Shown here piece by piece: positions 1-4,617 of a DNA stretch of 6,908 nt. The notes under the pieces were generated by a model. It saw nothing but the letters and a program-made list of their open reading frames with translations, searched no databases and had not been told where the DNA came from. The stretch is from Woeseiaceae bacterium (lineage in GTDB: Bacteria > Pseudomonadota > Gammaproteobacteria > Steroidobacterales > Woeseiaceae), in the NCBI GenBank assembly GCA_013138675.1, contig WTCH01000293.1, positions 1 to 6,908 on the forward strand, in the 5' to 3' direction. Numbering within the stretch: the stretch's first letter is position 1; each line of letters begins with the position of its first letter. The position numbers and the translations under genes were made by a program.

Positions 1-2
1 AT

Positions 3-149
3 CACCTGCGAAGACCCGAGCCCCGACTCTACGACAAGCACGTTGAAATGCAGACCCTTGCCGACACCATTTCCAAGTACCCGGATTCGCGTTTTACGGA
101 ATTGTTCGCAGAGAAAACAACGGCAGCTACAAGTGGCGACGATACTTAG
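3..149 (+). CDS. C-terminal end of an unidentified protein (5' truncated by window edge)
   Basis: Frame 3 is open from the window edge to a TAG at 147-149 and gives 48 residues. They begin HLRRPEPRLYDKHVEMQTLA and continue through an acidic, alanine- and threonine-containing tail ending in SGDDT. The composition is that of a soluble helical protein. It is far more protein-like than the competing frame-1 reading (43-303), which is rich in Arg, Ser and Thr and runs through the repeat at 195-277. I do not recognise the family from this fragment. The stop is followed after 45 bases by the first palindromic repeat, as for the other genes here. It is real but incomplete; the start lies upstream of the window. 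Confidence 0.6.
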   Translation, partial: HLRRPEPRLYDKHVEMQTLADTISKYPDSRFTELFAEKTTAATSGDDT

Positions 150-194
150 CAATGTAACGTCGCCGCGCAACCTAACGTTCTCCATGCTTCGCGA

Positions 195-277
195 TGGTCC
201 GCTTCTGGCCGATTGCAGCCGGTCAGTACTTAGCGATCTTGCGCGATTGAATGACCGCTATCGGCAAAAGCGGACAT
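195..277. repeat. Palindromic repeat copy 1 (two hairpin units)
   Basis: The left unit at 195-225 reads TGGTCCGCTTCTGGCC then GATTGCAGCCGGTCA. The right unit at 248-277 contains GACCGCTATCGGCAAAAGCGGAC, whose ends GACCGCT and AGCGGAC pair with one wobble. The two units are about 22 bases apart. This is a diverged copy that lacks the TTGTATACTCA linker of copies 2, 4 and 6. It lies between the truncated gene and the gene at 311. Confidence 0.7.
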
Positions 278-310
278 ACACGCAAGCGTTGACACGCCTA
301 TAGTGCACAA

Positions 311-652
311 ATGAAGAGATCTTCAAAAGCTGCGCTGCTATCTGGCCTGATTTTTCCTGGCATCGGGCATATGGTCTTGAAGCAGTACCTACGCGGTTCT
401 GTCCTCATGCTTTCGGCGCTGGCGGCGTTTTCGTTAATCGTCACAAGGGTGTTTCAGCGGGCGCTGACCATTGTTGATCGTATCAATAGTGGTGATGTTC
501 CCGTTGAAACAGGTGCTATTGCAGAACTGGTTTCCAATTCCACTAGTGGTGCGGATAGTTTCATGGAGAATGCTGCTGTGGTTGTTCTGGGGGCATGTTG
601 GCTAATCGGCATCATCGATTCGTATAGACTCGGCGTCGCGCAAGAAAAATAG
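311..652 (+). CDS. Small hypothetical membrane protein, 113 aa
   Basis: The N-terminal part is a short hydrophobic stretch with a glycine/proline turn (residues 8-22, ALLSGLIFPGIGHMV), then KQYLRGS and a clear membrane helix at about 28-46. A polar loop with acidic residues (about 50-85) precedes a second strong helix at about 87-105 and a charged tail. The motif of a hydrophobic segment, PGIGH, then K-x-Y-x-x-G and another helix recalls small membrane proteins of the DUF5683/TM2-like kind, but I cannot assign a family. ATG 311 has no good Shine-Dalgarno in front of it (TAGTGCACAA), so the start is the obvious one rather than a proven one. It stands alone, with a repeat upstream (195-277) and one 9 bases after its stop. 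Function unknown. Confidence 0.75.
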   Translation: MKRSSKAALLSGLIFPGIGHMVLKQYLRGSVLMLSALAAFSLIVTRVFQRALTIVDRINSGDVPVETGAIAELVSNSTSGADSFMENAAVVVLGACWLIGIIDSYRLGVAQEK

Positions 653-661
653 AATATGCGA

Positions 662-738
662 ATGTCCGCTTATGACCCAGTAAGCAGACACTCGCCAGGT
701 TGTATACTCAGCGGCTGGTATTGACCCAAAGCGGACAT
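662..738. repeat. Palindromic repeat copy 2 (best-preserved full-length form)
   Basis: This 77-bp element is bounded by perfect 9-bp inverted ends, ATGTCCGCT at 662-670 and AGCGGACAT at 730-738. The left unit contains the hairpin GCTTA-TGACCCAG-TAAGC. The linker is CGCCAGGTTGTATACTCA, and the right unit is CGGCTGGTATTGACCCAAAGCGGACAT. From the linker to the right end it is nearly identical to copy 6 at 2524-2600. It begins 9 bases after the stop of the 311-652 gene. Confidence 0.88.
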
Positions 739-782
739 ACCCGCAAAGCAGTTTCAACCGCATTGTCACCGAACGAGAATCT

Positions 783-788
783 GGGGAG
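783..788 (+). promoter_or_regulatory. Shine-Dalgarno of the 795 gene
   Basis: GGGGAG lies six bases before ATG 795. It is a strong site that fixes this start for the 162-residue protein. Confidence 0.7.
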
Positions 789-794
789 ACACAA

Positions 795-1283
795 ATGAAC
801 TGGGACGCAGTCGCTGCAATAGCCGAGCTGCTGGCAGCTTTGGGTGTTATCGGTTCACTCGTCTATCTAGCAGGTCAGGTCCGTGGCAGTTTGAATCAAG
901 CGAGACAGGCGGCGATTCAATCTGTCGTCAACCAGATGAATAACGTCTGGACACAAATGGCCGCGGACAATAATCACGCAGACATATGGGTGCGCGGATC
1001 TAAAGGAATGTCTGACCTGGCAGACGAAACGGAGGGTGTTCGTTTCTCTGCATTCTTACTCAGCATATTCCGGCCGTATGAAGAGATTTTTTACTATCGG
1101 CGAGACGGACTCGTTGACGATTGGACGTGGGAGAGTATCGGTCCTCAATGTCACGCACTAATGGGAACGCCAGGATTCACACAATGGTGGGAGAAGCGCG
1201 GCAGTTGGTTTTCGACCGAGTTCCAAAAGCACATCCAAGAAACCCTGGAGACGTTGCCCGACTATCAGAGATGGCAAGGTTGA
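795..1283 (+). CDS. Membrane-anchored hypothetical protein, 162 aa
   Basis: The N-terminus carries a single membrane anchor (residues 5-27, AVAAIAELLAALGVIGSLVYL) followed by AGQVR. A mostly helical domain follows, with conserved-looking aromatic motifs: FSAFLLSIFRPYEEIFYYRR (84-103), DWTWES (109-114), and PGFTQWWEKR (126-135). The plan of an N-terminal MNW-x-A-x-A-I-x-E-LL-x-A-LGV-I helix, a Q-rich linker and a WW motif near the C-terminus is one I recall from uncharacterised proteins of marine and soil proteobacteria. No enzymatic motif is visible. The start at 795 is supported by GGGGAG six bases upstream. The TGA at 1281-1283 is five bases before repeat copy 3. The protein is probably complete; its role is unknown. 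Confidence 0.85.
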   Translation: MNWDAVAAIAELLAALGVIGSLVYLAGQVRGSLNQARQAAIQSVVNQMNNVWTQMAADNNHADIWVRGSKGMSDLADETEGVRFSAFLLSIFRPYEEIFYYRRDGLVDDWTWESIGPQCHALMGTPGFTQWWEKRGSWFSTEFQKHIQETLETLPDYQRWQG

Positions 1284-1288
1284 TTGCC

Positions 1289-1375
1289 AATGTGCGCTTC
1301 TGGCCAAAAGCAGCCGGTCAGGTCGACTGGTTTGCGCCTGGTTGAGTGTCCGCTTTGGGTGAAAGCAGACGCTCA
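1289..1375. repeat. Palindromic repeat copy 3 (two hairpin units)
   Basis: The left unit at 1289-1320 is AATGTGCGCTTCTGGCC then AAAAGCAGCCGGTCA. The right unit at 1342-1375 is a long hairpin, with TGAGTGTCCGCTT (1343-1355) pairing with AAGCAGACGCTCA (1363-1375) except for two wobble-type positions. It sits between two converging genes. Its last TCA is the stop codon of the reverse-strand gene at 1373-1564. Confidence 0.82.
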
Positions 1376-1564
1376 GGCGCTCTTGATCCGTGACGCCATC
1401 CAATCACCGACTAAGTCAGTAGCCCGACTTCTGTCGAACTGTTCAGGCGAATCAACGACACCATTCTCATCAATCCGAAGCATCACCGCACTATGGGACC
1501 GGGCTCTGTACCAGTACCAGCCTGTATCAATTGGTGTGTCTGATGTCCAGTGAGTAGACTTCAC
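1373..1564 (-). CDS. Small hypothetical protein with a GWYWYR motif, 63 aa, reverse strand
   Basis: The reverse strand encodes 63 residues starting MKSTHWTSDTPIDTGWYWYR and continuing with a hydrophobic segment (SAVMLRI), an acidic turn (DENGVVDSPEQF) and the tail VGDWMASRIKSA. The tryptophan/tyrosine-rich front resembles small one-domain proteins carrying a P-x-x-x-GWYWYR motif that I recall from phages and proteobacteria. The start is GTG at 1564-1562, with a weak CAGG five bases upstream and an in-frame TAA just before it, so no longer form exists. The stop is inside the end of repeat copy 3. It is the only reversed gene among the short units. The alternative is that it is a chance frame, but the overlapping + frame (1284-1553) looks less like protein. 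Function unknown. Confidence 0.5.
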   Translation of the reverse strand: MKSTHWTSDTPIDTGWYWYRARSHSAVMLRIDENGVVDSPEQFDRSRATDLVGDWMASRIKSA

Positions 1565-1582
1565 GTTAGCCTGTTACGCAGT

Positions 1583-1619
1583 GCGTCATATTTACAGCAT
1601 AGTCTCGTGGAGCGTCATA
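1583..1619. repeat. Short direct repeat GCGTCATA, two copies
   Basis: GCGTCATA occurs at 1583-1590 and again at 1612-1619, a 29-base period, just upstream of the reverse-strand GTG start at 1564. It could be a paired binding site or chance. Nothing else is seen in the 1565-1660 gap. Confidence 0.35.
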
Positions 1620-1660
1620 CCGCAATGACTAACCACACCCAGGATGTTGTAGAGCCCTAA

Positions 1661-1739
1661 TGAGCGGCTGTTTTTGGCCGAAAGCAGCCGCTCACCGGGT
1701 TGTATACTCAACAGCTGGCGATGCTCAATGCGGTCATTG
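1661..1739. repeat. Palindromic repeat copy 4 (near-perfect left hairpin)
   Basis: The left unit forms one long hairpin. TGAGCGGCTG (1661-1670) pairs perfectly with CAGCCGCTCA (1685-1694), and the pairing continues inward through TTTTT/GAAAG with wobbles to a GGCC loop. The linker TTGTATACTCA is at 1700-1710. The right unit at about 1711-1739 is degenerate (CAGCTGGCGATGCTCAATGCGGTCATT). The Shine-Dalgarno of the next gene directly abuts its end. Confidence 0.83.
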
Positions 1740-1744
1740 GAAGA
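1739..1744 (+). promoter_or_regulatory. Shine-Dalgarno selecting the 1751 start
   Basis: GGAAGA lies six bases before ATG 1751. It supports that start over the upstream in-frame ATG at 1700, which lies inside the repeat linker TTGTATACTCA. Confidence 0.6.
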
Positions 1745-1750
1745 ACAGAT

Positions 1751-1987
1751 ATGAAAACCAGCGTGATATTGCTCTATGCAGCAGCCGCCAGCATCTCGGT
1801 TTCAATTCCACTGGCTTTTGCCTCCATGGCATTTGTTGGTGGCACCGGTAGCTGGTCCGATATTGTTATGCACCCCGGATTCTGGGTCTTTTATGGTGAA
1901 GCCATTCTGTGGATGTCTTTAGCGAGTTTCTTAGCAAGCGTTCTGACACTGTTGCTCGTCACTAGACGATTGTCTCAAGGGCCTTAG
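1751..1987 (+). CDS. Small two-helix membrane protein, 78 aa
   Basis: The protein is two hydrophobic helices joined by a short loop. Residues 4-29 (SVILLYAAAASISVSIPLAF and on) form the first, GGTGSWSDIVMHPGF the loop, and about 45-71 (WVFYGEAILWMSLASFLASV then LTLLLV) the second. The tail TRRLSQGP is basic and probably cytoplasmic. I chose ATG 1751 over the in-frame ATG at 1700. The earlier start would add 17 residues encoded by the repeat, whereas 1751 has GGAAGA six bases upstream and begins MKTS, as membrane proteins often do. No family is recognised. It stands alone between repeat copies 4 and 5. Confidence 0.72.
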   Translation: MKTSVILLYAAAASISVSIPLAFASMAFVGGTGSWSDIVMHPGFWVFYGEAILWMSLASFLASVLTLLLVTRRLSQGP

Positions 1988-2022
1988 CGTAGACCGATAA
2001 ACAACCAATCCTACGGTAACTT

Positions 2023-2056
2023 TGAGCGGCTGCTCTTGACCCAAAGCGGACATTGA
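2023..2056. repeat. Palindromic repeat copy 5 (single hybrid unit)
   Basis: TGAGCGGCTGCTC, the left end of a full element, is joined directly to TTGACCCAAAGCGGACATTGA, the right end. The linker and the halves facing it are missing. This looks like an internally deleted element about 34 bp long. It lies 35 bases after the stop of the 1751-1987 gene. Confidence 0.72.
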
Positions 2057-2145
2057 GACGTTAGCGTTCTGAACGGCGGGAAGCTACGCTTTTTCGACAT
2101 TCGCATCGGTTGACGGCTCTCTGAAACATGAGATGAGTTCGGATC

Positions 2146-2526
2146 ATGGCTATGACAAGAATTACTGCGACTCTGCTATCGCTATTCATCCTTCTGGTTC
2201 CTATGCCAGCCTCGGCGCAAATGTCACCGGAGGCGCGAGAACATACGGAATGGATCGCCGAGAGCTTGCGGGAGATGAATACCATCGAGGTCGGTATGAC
2301 ACGGGGTGAACTGCTGCGCATTTTTATGACTGAGGGCGGTCTGTCCACGGGGCTAATGCGCACGTATGTCTATCGCAGTTGCCCCTACATAAAGGTTGAC
2401 GTTGAGTTTGAGCCGGTAGGTCGACCTGCCCATGATGCTGAAGGGCGCGTTACTCTTGTCGAATCTGACGAGGATTTGATTACCCAATTATCCAAACCAT
2501 ACCTAGCCTGGATTGTTGCAGATTGA
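2146..2526 (+). CDS. Secreted hypothetical protein, 126 aa
   Basis: It has a classic Sec signal peptide: a basic start (MAMTR), a hydrophobic core (ATLLSLFILLVPM, residues 8-20) and PASA before the likely cleavage after Ala24. The mature part has a helical segment (MSPEAREHTEWIAESLREMN) and then IEVGMTRGELLRIFMTEGG (about 47-65). That stretch looks like the V-G-M-T-x-x-E-L helix seen in BamE/SmpA-like and related small periplasmic folds. Next come STGLMRTYVYRSCPYIKVDV and EFEPVG, a likely beta hairpin with one Cys. I do not assign a function. The start could also be ATG 2152; neither has a strong Shine-Dalgarno. The stop TGA (2524-2526) is the first triplet of repeat copy 6. Confidence 0.82.
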   Translation: MAMTRITATLLSLFILLVPMPASAQMSPEAREHTEWIAESLREMNTIEVGMTRGELLRIFMTEGGLSTGLMRTYVYRSCPYIKVDVEFEPVGRPAHDAEGRVTLVESDEDLITQLSKPYLAWIVAD

Positions 2527-2600
2527 GCGACCGCTTGTGGCCGAAAGCAGTCACTCGCCAGGTTGTATACTCAATGGCTGGTGTTGACCCAAAGCGGACC
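2524..2600. repeat. Palindromic repeat copy 6 (full-length form)
   Basis: It begins TGAGCGACCGCTTGTGGCC then GAAAGCAGTCA, has the linker CGCCAGGTTGTATACTCA (TTGTATACTCA at 2563-2573), and ends GGCTGGTGTTGACCCAAAGC then GGACC. It is 77 bp, the same length as copy 2 and nearly identical to it from the linker onward. Its first three bases are the stop codon of the preceding gene. Confidence 0.88.
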
Positions 2601-2701
2601 TGCTCAATCAGACCGGGAAACTGCGGAACAAGGATATTCGCTAGCGGGATACGTGTTTGTCCGAATCGCGAATCATAGCCATACAGCTGCACACTAATCG
2701 C

Positions 2702-3385
2702 ATGTTCATAGACTTCGGACCATCTCTTTACGTGGCCGATGGGCCAACCGTCTCGTTTTATGGTTTTCCGTACCCGACCCGAATGGCGGTAGCGCGCCTT
2801 TCAGACGGCAGCGCTTGGGTTTGGTCACCAGTTGCTTTGACAGACGATCTCGTCAACTTCATGAACACGTTTGAATCTGTACGCCACATCGTCTCGCCAA
2901 ATAAGATACATCATCTCTTCCTGGAGCAATGGTGTGAGCAATGGCCTGAAGCGCGTGTTTATGCTCCGCCAGGCCTCGCGCAAAGAAAGCCCGAGCTGCA
3001 GTTCGACGCCGAACTTGGCAATGACCCCGACCCGGCATGGGCGGCCGACATAGATCAGGTTATCTTTCGCGGTTCGTTAGCCATGGAGGAGGTCGTATTC
3101 TTCCATCGCGAATCGCGTACAGCGATCGTTTGTGATCTCATTCAGCGGCATCCCGAGGCAACAATGACGGGCTGGAAAGGCATGCTGATGCGACTTGACA
3201 GCCTGGTTGGTGACCATGGGAGCACGCCACGGGAGTGGCGGGCTAGTTTCCTTCGACGTGGCAAAGGGCGGGCAGCGCGTGAGACGGTGCTCAGCTGGAA
3301 ACCCGAGCGACTGCTAATTGCCCATGGCAATTGCGCACAGACTGGGGCGACCGAGATAATTGAGAGGGCCCTTGGTTGGATCTAG
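2702..3385 (+). CDS. DUF4336-like protein, 227 aa (metallo-beta-lactamase-fold relative)
   Basis: The protein opens with a small beta-rich region (GPSLYVADGP-VSFYGFPYPTRM), then MAVARLSDGSAWVWSPVALT (residues 28-47). Downstream are VRHIVSPNKIHHLFLEQW (60-77), ARVYAPPGL (84-92), TAIVCDLIQ (140-148) and ERLLIAHGNC (202-211). The order of sugar/lipid-like turn, S-P, HHLF-x-x-W, D-L and H-G-N/D is that of DUF4336. That family is related in fold to metallo-beta-lactamases and has no established reaction. His69/His70, Asp145 and His208 are candidate conserved residues. The start is uncertain: ATG 2702 fits the usual family N-terminus but has no Shine-Dalgarno, while an in-frame TTG at 2657 would add 15 residues. 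The stop TAG overlaps the edge of repeat copy 7. Confidence 0.82.
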   Translation: MFIDFGPSLYVADGPTVSFYGFPYPTRMAVARLSDGSAWVWSPVALTDDLVNFMNTFESVRHIVSPNKIHHLFLEQWCEQWPEARVYAPPGLAQRKPELQFDAELGNDPDPAWAADIDQVIFRGSLAMEEVVFFHRESRTAIVCDLIQRHPEATMTGWKGMLMRLDSLVGDHGSTPREWRASFLRRGKGRAARETVLSWKPERLLIAHGNCAQTGATEIIERALGWI

Positions 3386-3470
3386 AGCGGCTGCTTCTGG
3401 CCGAAAGCAGACTGACAGGTGATCCATTTTCCAGGTGATTGAACGTCCGCTATTGGCGAAAGCGGACATT
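3384..3470. repeat. Palindromic repeat copy 7 (two hairpins, different linker)
   Basis: The left unit at 3384-3419 contains GGCTGCTTCTGGCCGAAAGC then AGACTGACAGG. The right unit at 3439-3470 is a hairpin with GTCCGCT at 3445-3451 pairing with AGCGGAC at 3461-3467. The linker TGATCCATTTTCCAGGTGA does not match the TTGTATACTCA type, so this belongs to a second subtype with copies 1 and 3. The AG of the preceding stop codon TAG is its first two bases. Confidence 0.82.
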
Positions 3471-3509
3471 CGCTTCTTAGACCAACTCCAATTTAAGTAC
3501 ATCCCAGAA

Positions 3510-3538
3510 TTGACGCGATTTCTCTATCAGCGCATAAA
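3510..3538 (+). promoter_or_regulatory. Probable sigma70-type promoter upstream of the riboswitch
   Basis: TTGACG (3510-3515, five of six matches to the -35 consensus) is followed after exactly 17 bases by CATAAA (3533-3538, four of six for the -10). Initiation would fall around 3543-3546, just where the 5' strand of the riboswitch closing helix begins. This agreement makes it the best-supported promoter in the window. Confidence 0.55.
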
Positions 3539-3542
3539 GTTT

Positions 3543-3667
3543 AGTCACATCCGATAAAGGCAAACCTGACCAAAGTCAGGGACGCAAAGCTACGGGTCCT
3601 CGCTTCCTCCGAGAAGCCATGGATGACTCCCCGAAGGACCCAAGATCGCCGGGCTGCCAGACTTAAC
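3543..3667 (+). promoter_or_regulatory. c-di-GMP-I (GEMM-I) riboswitch
   Basis: The conserved GEMM-I core is present: AAAGGCAAAC (3557 on), a helix CCTGAC (3565-3570) / GTCAGG (3575-3580) closed by the tetraloop CAAA, then GGGACGCAAAGC and TACGGG. A second arm follows with GGGTCCT (3594-3600) pairing with AGGACCC (3635-3641). Inside it is a smaller hairpin GCTTC/GAAGC (3602-3617). The 3' conserved block is GCCGGGCTGCC. The ends AGTC (3543-3546) and GACT (3660-3663) can close helix P1. Aligned by eye to the Vibrio Vc2 RNA, the guanine equivalent to G20 (3559) is kept, which favours c-di-GMP over cGAMP. The tetraloop CAAA departs from the usual GNRA. P1 ends two bases before AAAGGAG (3669-3675), and no T-tract terminator is seen, so control is more likely at translation initiation. 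Confidence 0.9.
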
Positions 3668-3668
3668 G

Positions 3669-3675
3669 AAAGGAG
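3669..3675 (+). promoter_or_regulatory. Shine-Dalgarno behind the riboswitch
   Basis: AAAGGAG lies eight bases before ATG 3684 and immediately 3' of the riboswitch closing helix. Exposure of this site may be what ligand binding changes; that is inferred from position only. Confidence 0.65.
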
Positions 3676-3683
3676 CTTGTGCT

Positions 3684-4019
3684 ATGCAATATCTGATTAC
3701 ATCAGAGTGGATTGACCCCATGGGTAATGGCGCCTTCGCACCCAGGGATTTCGCGGAAGTGATAGATCAGGCCGTCGTACCTAGCTTGGAGGCATTGGCA
3801 AAACTGACTGAGCAGAAGAAGATTCTGGCTGGAGGAATTCTGTCCGGACAAAGAAACGCCGCGTTCATAGTGGAGGCGTCATCAAATGACGAGGCCACTG
3901 AGTTAGTGCAAGGCGTGCCCTTCTGGGCGTTGTGCAAATGGAAAGTAACCCCTCTGGAGAGCTTCCAACATCATGCTAGCTTTGCCGGTCGAATGTCAGA
4001 GGGCCTCAAGGCAGCGTAA
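3684..4019 (+). CDS. Muconolactone isomerase-like (dimeric alpha-beta barrel) protein, 111 aa
   Basis: It begins MQYLITSEWI, a first beta strand. A helix follows (FAEVIDQAVVPSLEALAKLT, residues 23-42). Next is KKILAGGILSGQRNAAFIVE (45-64), then SSNDEATELVQGVPFWAL (67-84) and a final strand, KWKVTPLESF (85-94). The sequence G-G-x-x-x-G-x-R, a strand, S-s-n-d-E, L-x-x-x-P, and a V-T-P-L end is the layout of the muconolactone Delta-isomerase family (PF02426), which are small ferredoxin-like barrels of about 95-100 residues. No other aromatic-degradation gene is nearby, so catalysis in the beta-ketoadipate pathway is unlikely. It may be a binding or oxygenase-type relative. It sits directly behind the c-di-GMP riboswitch with a strong AAAGGAG, and is followed by the lipoprotein gene after 39 bases, probably on the same transcript. 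Confidence 0.85.
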   Translation: MQYLITSEWIDPMGNGAFAPRDFAEVIDQAVVPSLEALAKLTEQKKILAGGILSGQRNAAFIVEASSNDEATELVQGVPFWALCKWKVTPLESFQHHASFAGRMSEGLKAA

Positions 4020-4058
4020 CAATGAAGCAAAGGAGCAGTTGAAAACAGGATCATTGGC

Positions 4059-4442
4059 ATGAAAGATGCTCATGTACGCTGTGTAGTCGCTCCAGTATGG
4101 GGAATCTTAGTCCTGGTAACCGCGATTTCGCTGACTGGGTGCGTTTCAAACCATTCGTACACCCAGGTCCCCCCCAGTAAAGCGGCGAGCATATTACACG
4201 CAGGAGATGCGGTGGAGATAACACGAAAAGACGACAGCGTCGTATATCTTAAAATCAAGGAAATTGACGACACCGAAGTATTTGGATCCGACCAGACATC
4301 AATGTTTGGCCGAATCAAGATGACAATTCCTTTGGACGACATCGCCAGTATCAGTCTCTCCCGGAAAGAAGGCTACGACACTAGTCAAACCATTGAAGCT
4401 TGGTCATATCTCCTAATTCTATGGCCATTTTTCGTCTTTTAG
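4059..4442 (+). CDS. Putative lipoprotein, 127 aa
   Basis: An N-terminal signal (VVAPVWGILVLVTAIS) ends in the lipobox LTGC with the lipidated Cys at residue 28. Val at +2 gives no inner-membrane retention signal of the Asp type. The mature part has a polar helix (SKAASILHAGD, 40-50) and then strands (AVEITRKDDSVVYLKIKEID, TEVFGSD, RIKMTIPLDDIASISLSRK) resembling a small SH3/LSm-like barrel. The last 15 residues (EAWSYLLILWPFFVF) are strongly hydrophobic and could be a short second membrane segment, which is unusual for a lipoprotein. ATG 4059 has only a weak AGGA ten bases upstream. It follows the MIase-like gene by 39 bases with no repeat between them, the only such junction in the + run, and so probably shares the riboswitch-controlled transcript. 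Function unknown. Confidence 0.8.
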   Translation: MKDAHVRCVVAPVWGILVLVTAISLTGCVSNHSYTQVPPSKAASILHAGDAVEITRKDDSVVYLKIKEIDDTEVFGSDQTSMFGRIKMTIPLDDIASISLSRKEGYDTSQTIEAWSYLLILWPFFVF

Positions 4443-4478
4443 CCGTGGTATCCAGTTCCGAGAGGCGCGGGAGATCCT

Positions 4479-4555
4479 GGAGTGGCTGCTTATTGCCGAA
4501 AGCAGATATTCTCCTGATATGATGCTGAGAGGCTGCTTTTGACCCAAAGCGGTCG
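4479..4555. repeat. Palindromic repeat copy 8 (two hairpin units)
   Basis: The left unit at 4479-4514 is bounded by GGAG and CTCC, with GCTGCTTATTGCCGAAAGC inside. The right unit at about 4526-4555 contains GGCTGCTTTTGACCCAAAGC then GGTCG, in which GCTTT and AAAGC pair. The linker (TGATATGATG) is short. The copy begins 36 bases after the stop of the lipoprotein gene, farther than usual. Confidence 0.8.
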
Positions 4556-4605
4556 ATGGGCGATTGCGTATATTGTGCATGGAAACTGGGTCTTGCTGAA
4601 TATGC

Positions 4606-4613
4606 AGAGGAGG
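4606..4613 (+). promoter_or_regulatory. Shine-Dalgarno selecting the GTG start at 4618
   Basis: AGAGGAGG lies four bases before GTG 4618. It supports the non-ATG start, after which the protein reads ALIAITREV, the normal N-terminus of DDAH-type enzymes. Confidence 0.65.
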
Positions 4614-4617
4614 CTGT

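Noticed and set aside
43..303. 86-residue + strand open frame
   Set aside because: It is rich in Arg, Ser and Thr, runs through repeat copy 1, and overlaps a more protein-like frame ending at 149.
1564..1634. GTTAG (1566) and CTAAC (1629) inverted pair as an attC-like site
   Set aside because: The order is GTT then AAC on both strands, the reverse of an attC, and the flanking bases do not fit the core consensus.
1661..1694. Repeat hairpins as intrinsic terminators
   Set aside because: The stems are strong enough, but no T tract follows on either strand at the loci inspected. Other effects on transcript ends remain possible.
721..2600. TTGACC in the right repeat unit as a -35 promoter element
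   Set aside because: At the copies checked (721, 2037, 2584 and 4539) no -10-like sequence occurs at 16-18 bases. TATATT at 4569 is 24 bases away. TATACT in the linker has no -35 at proper spacing.
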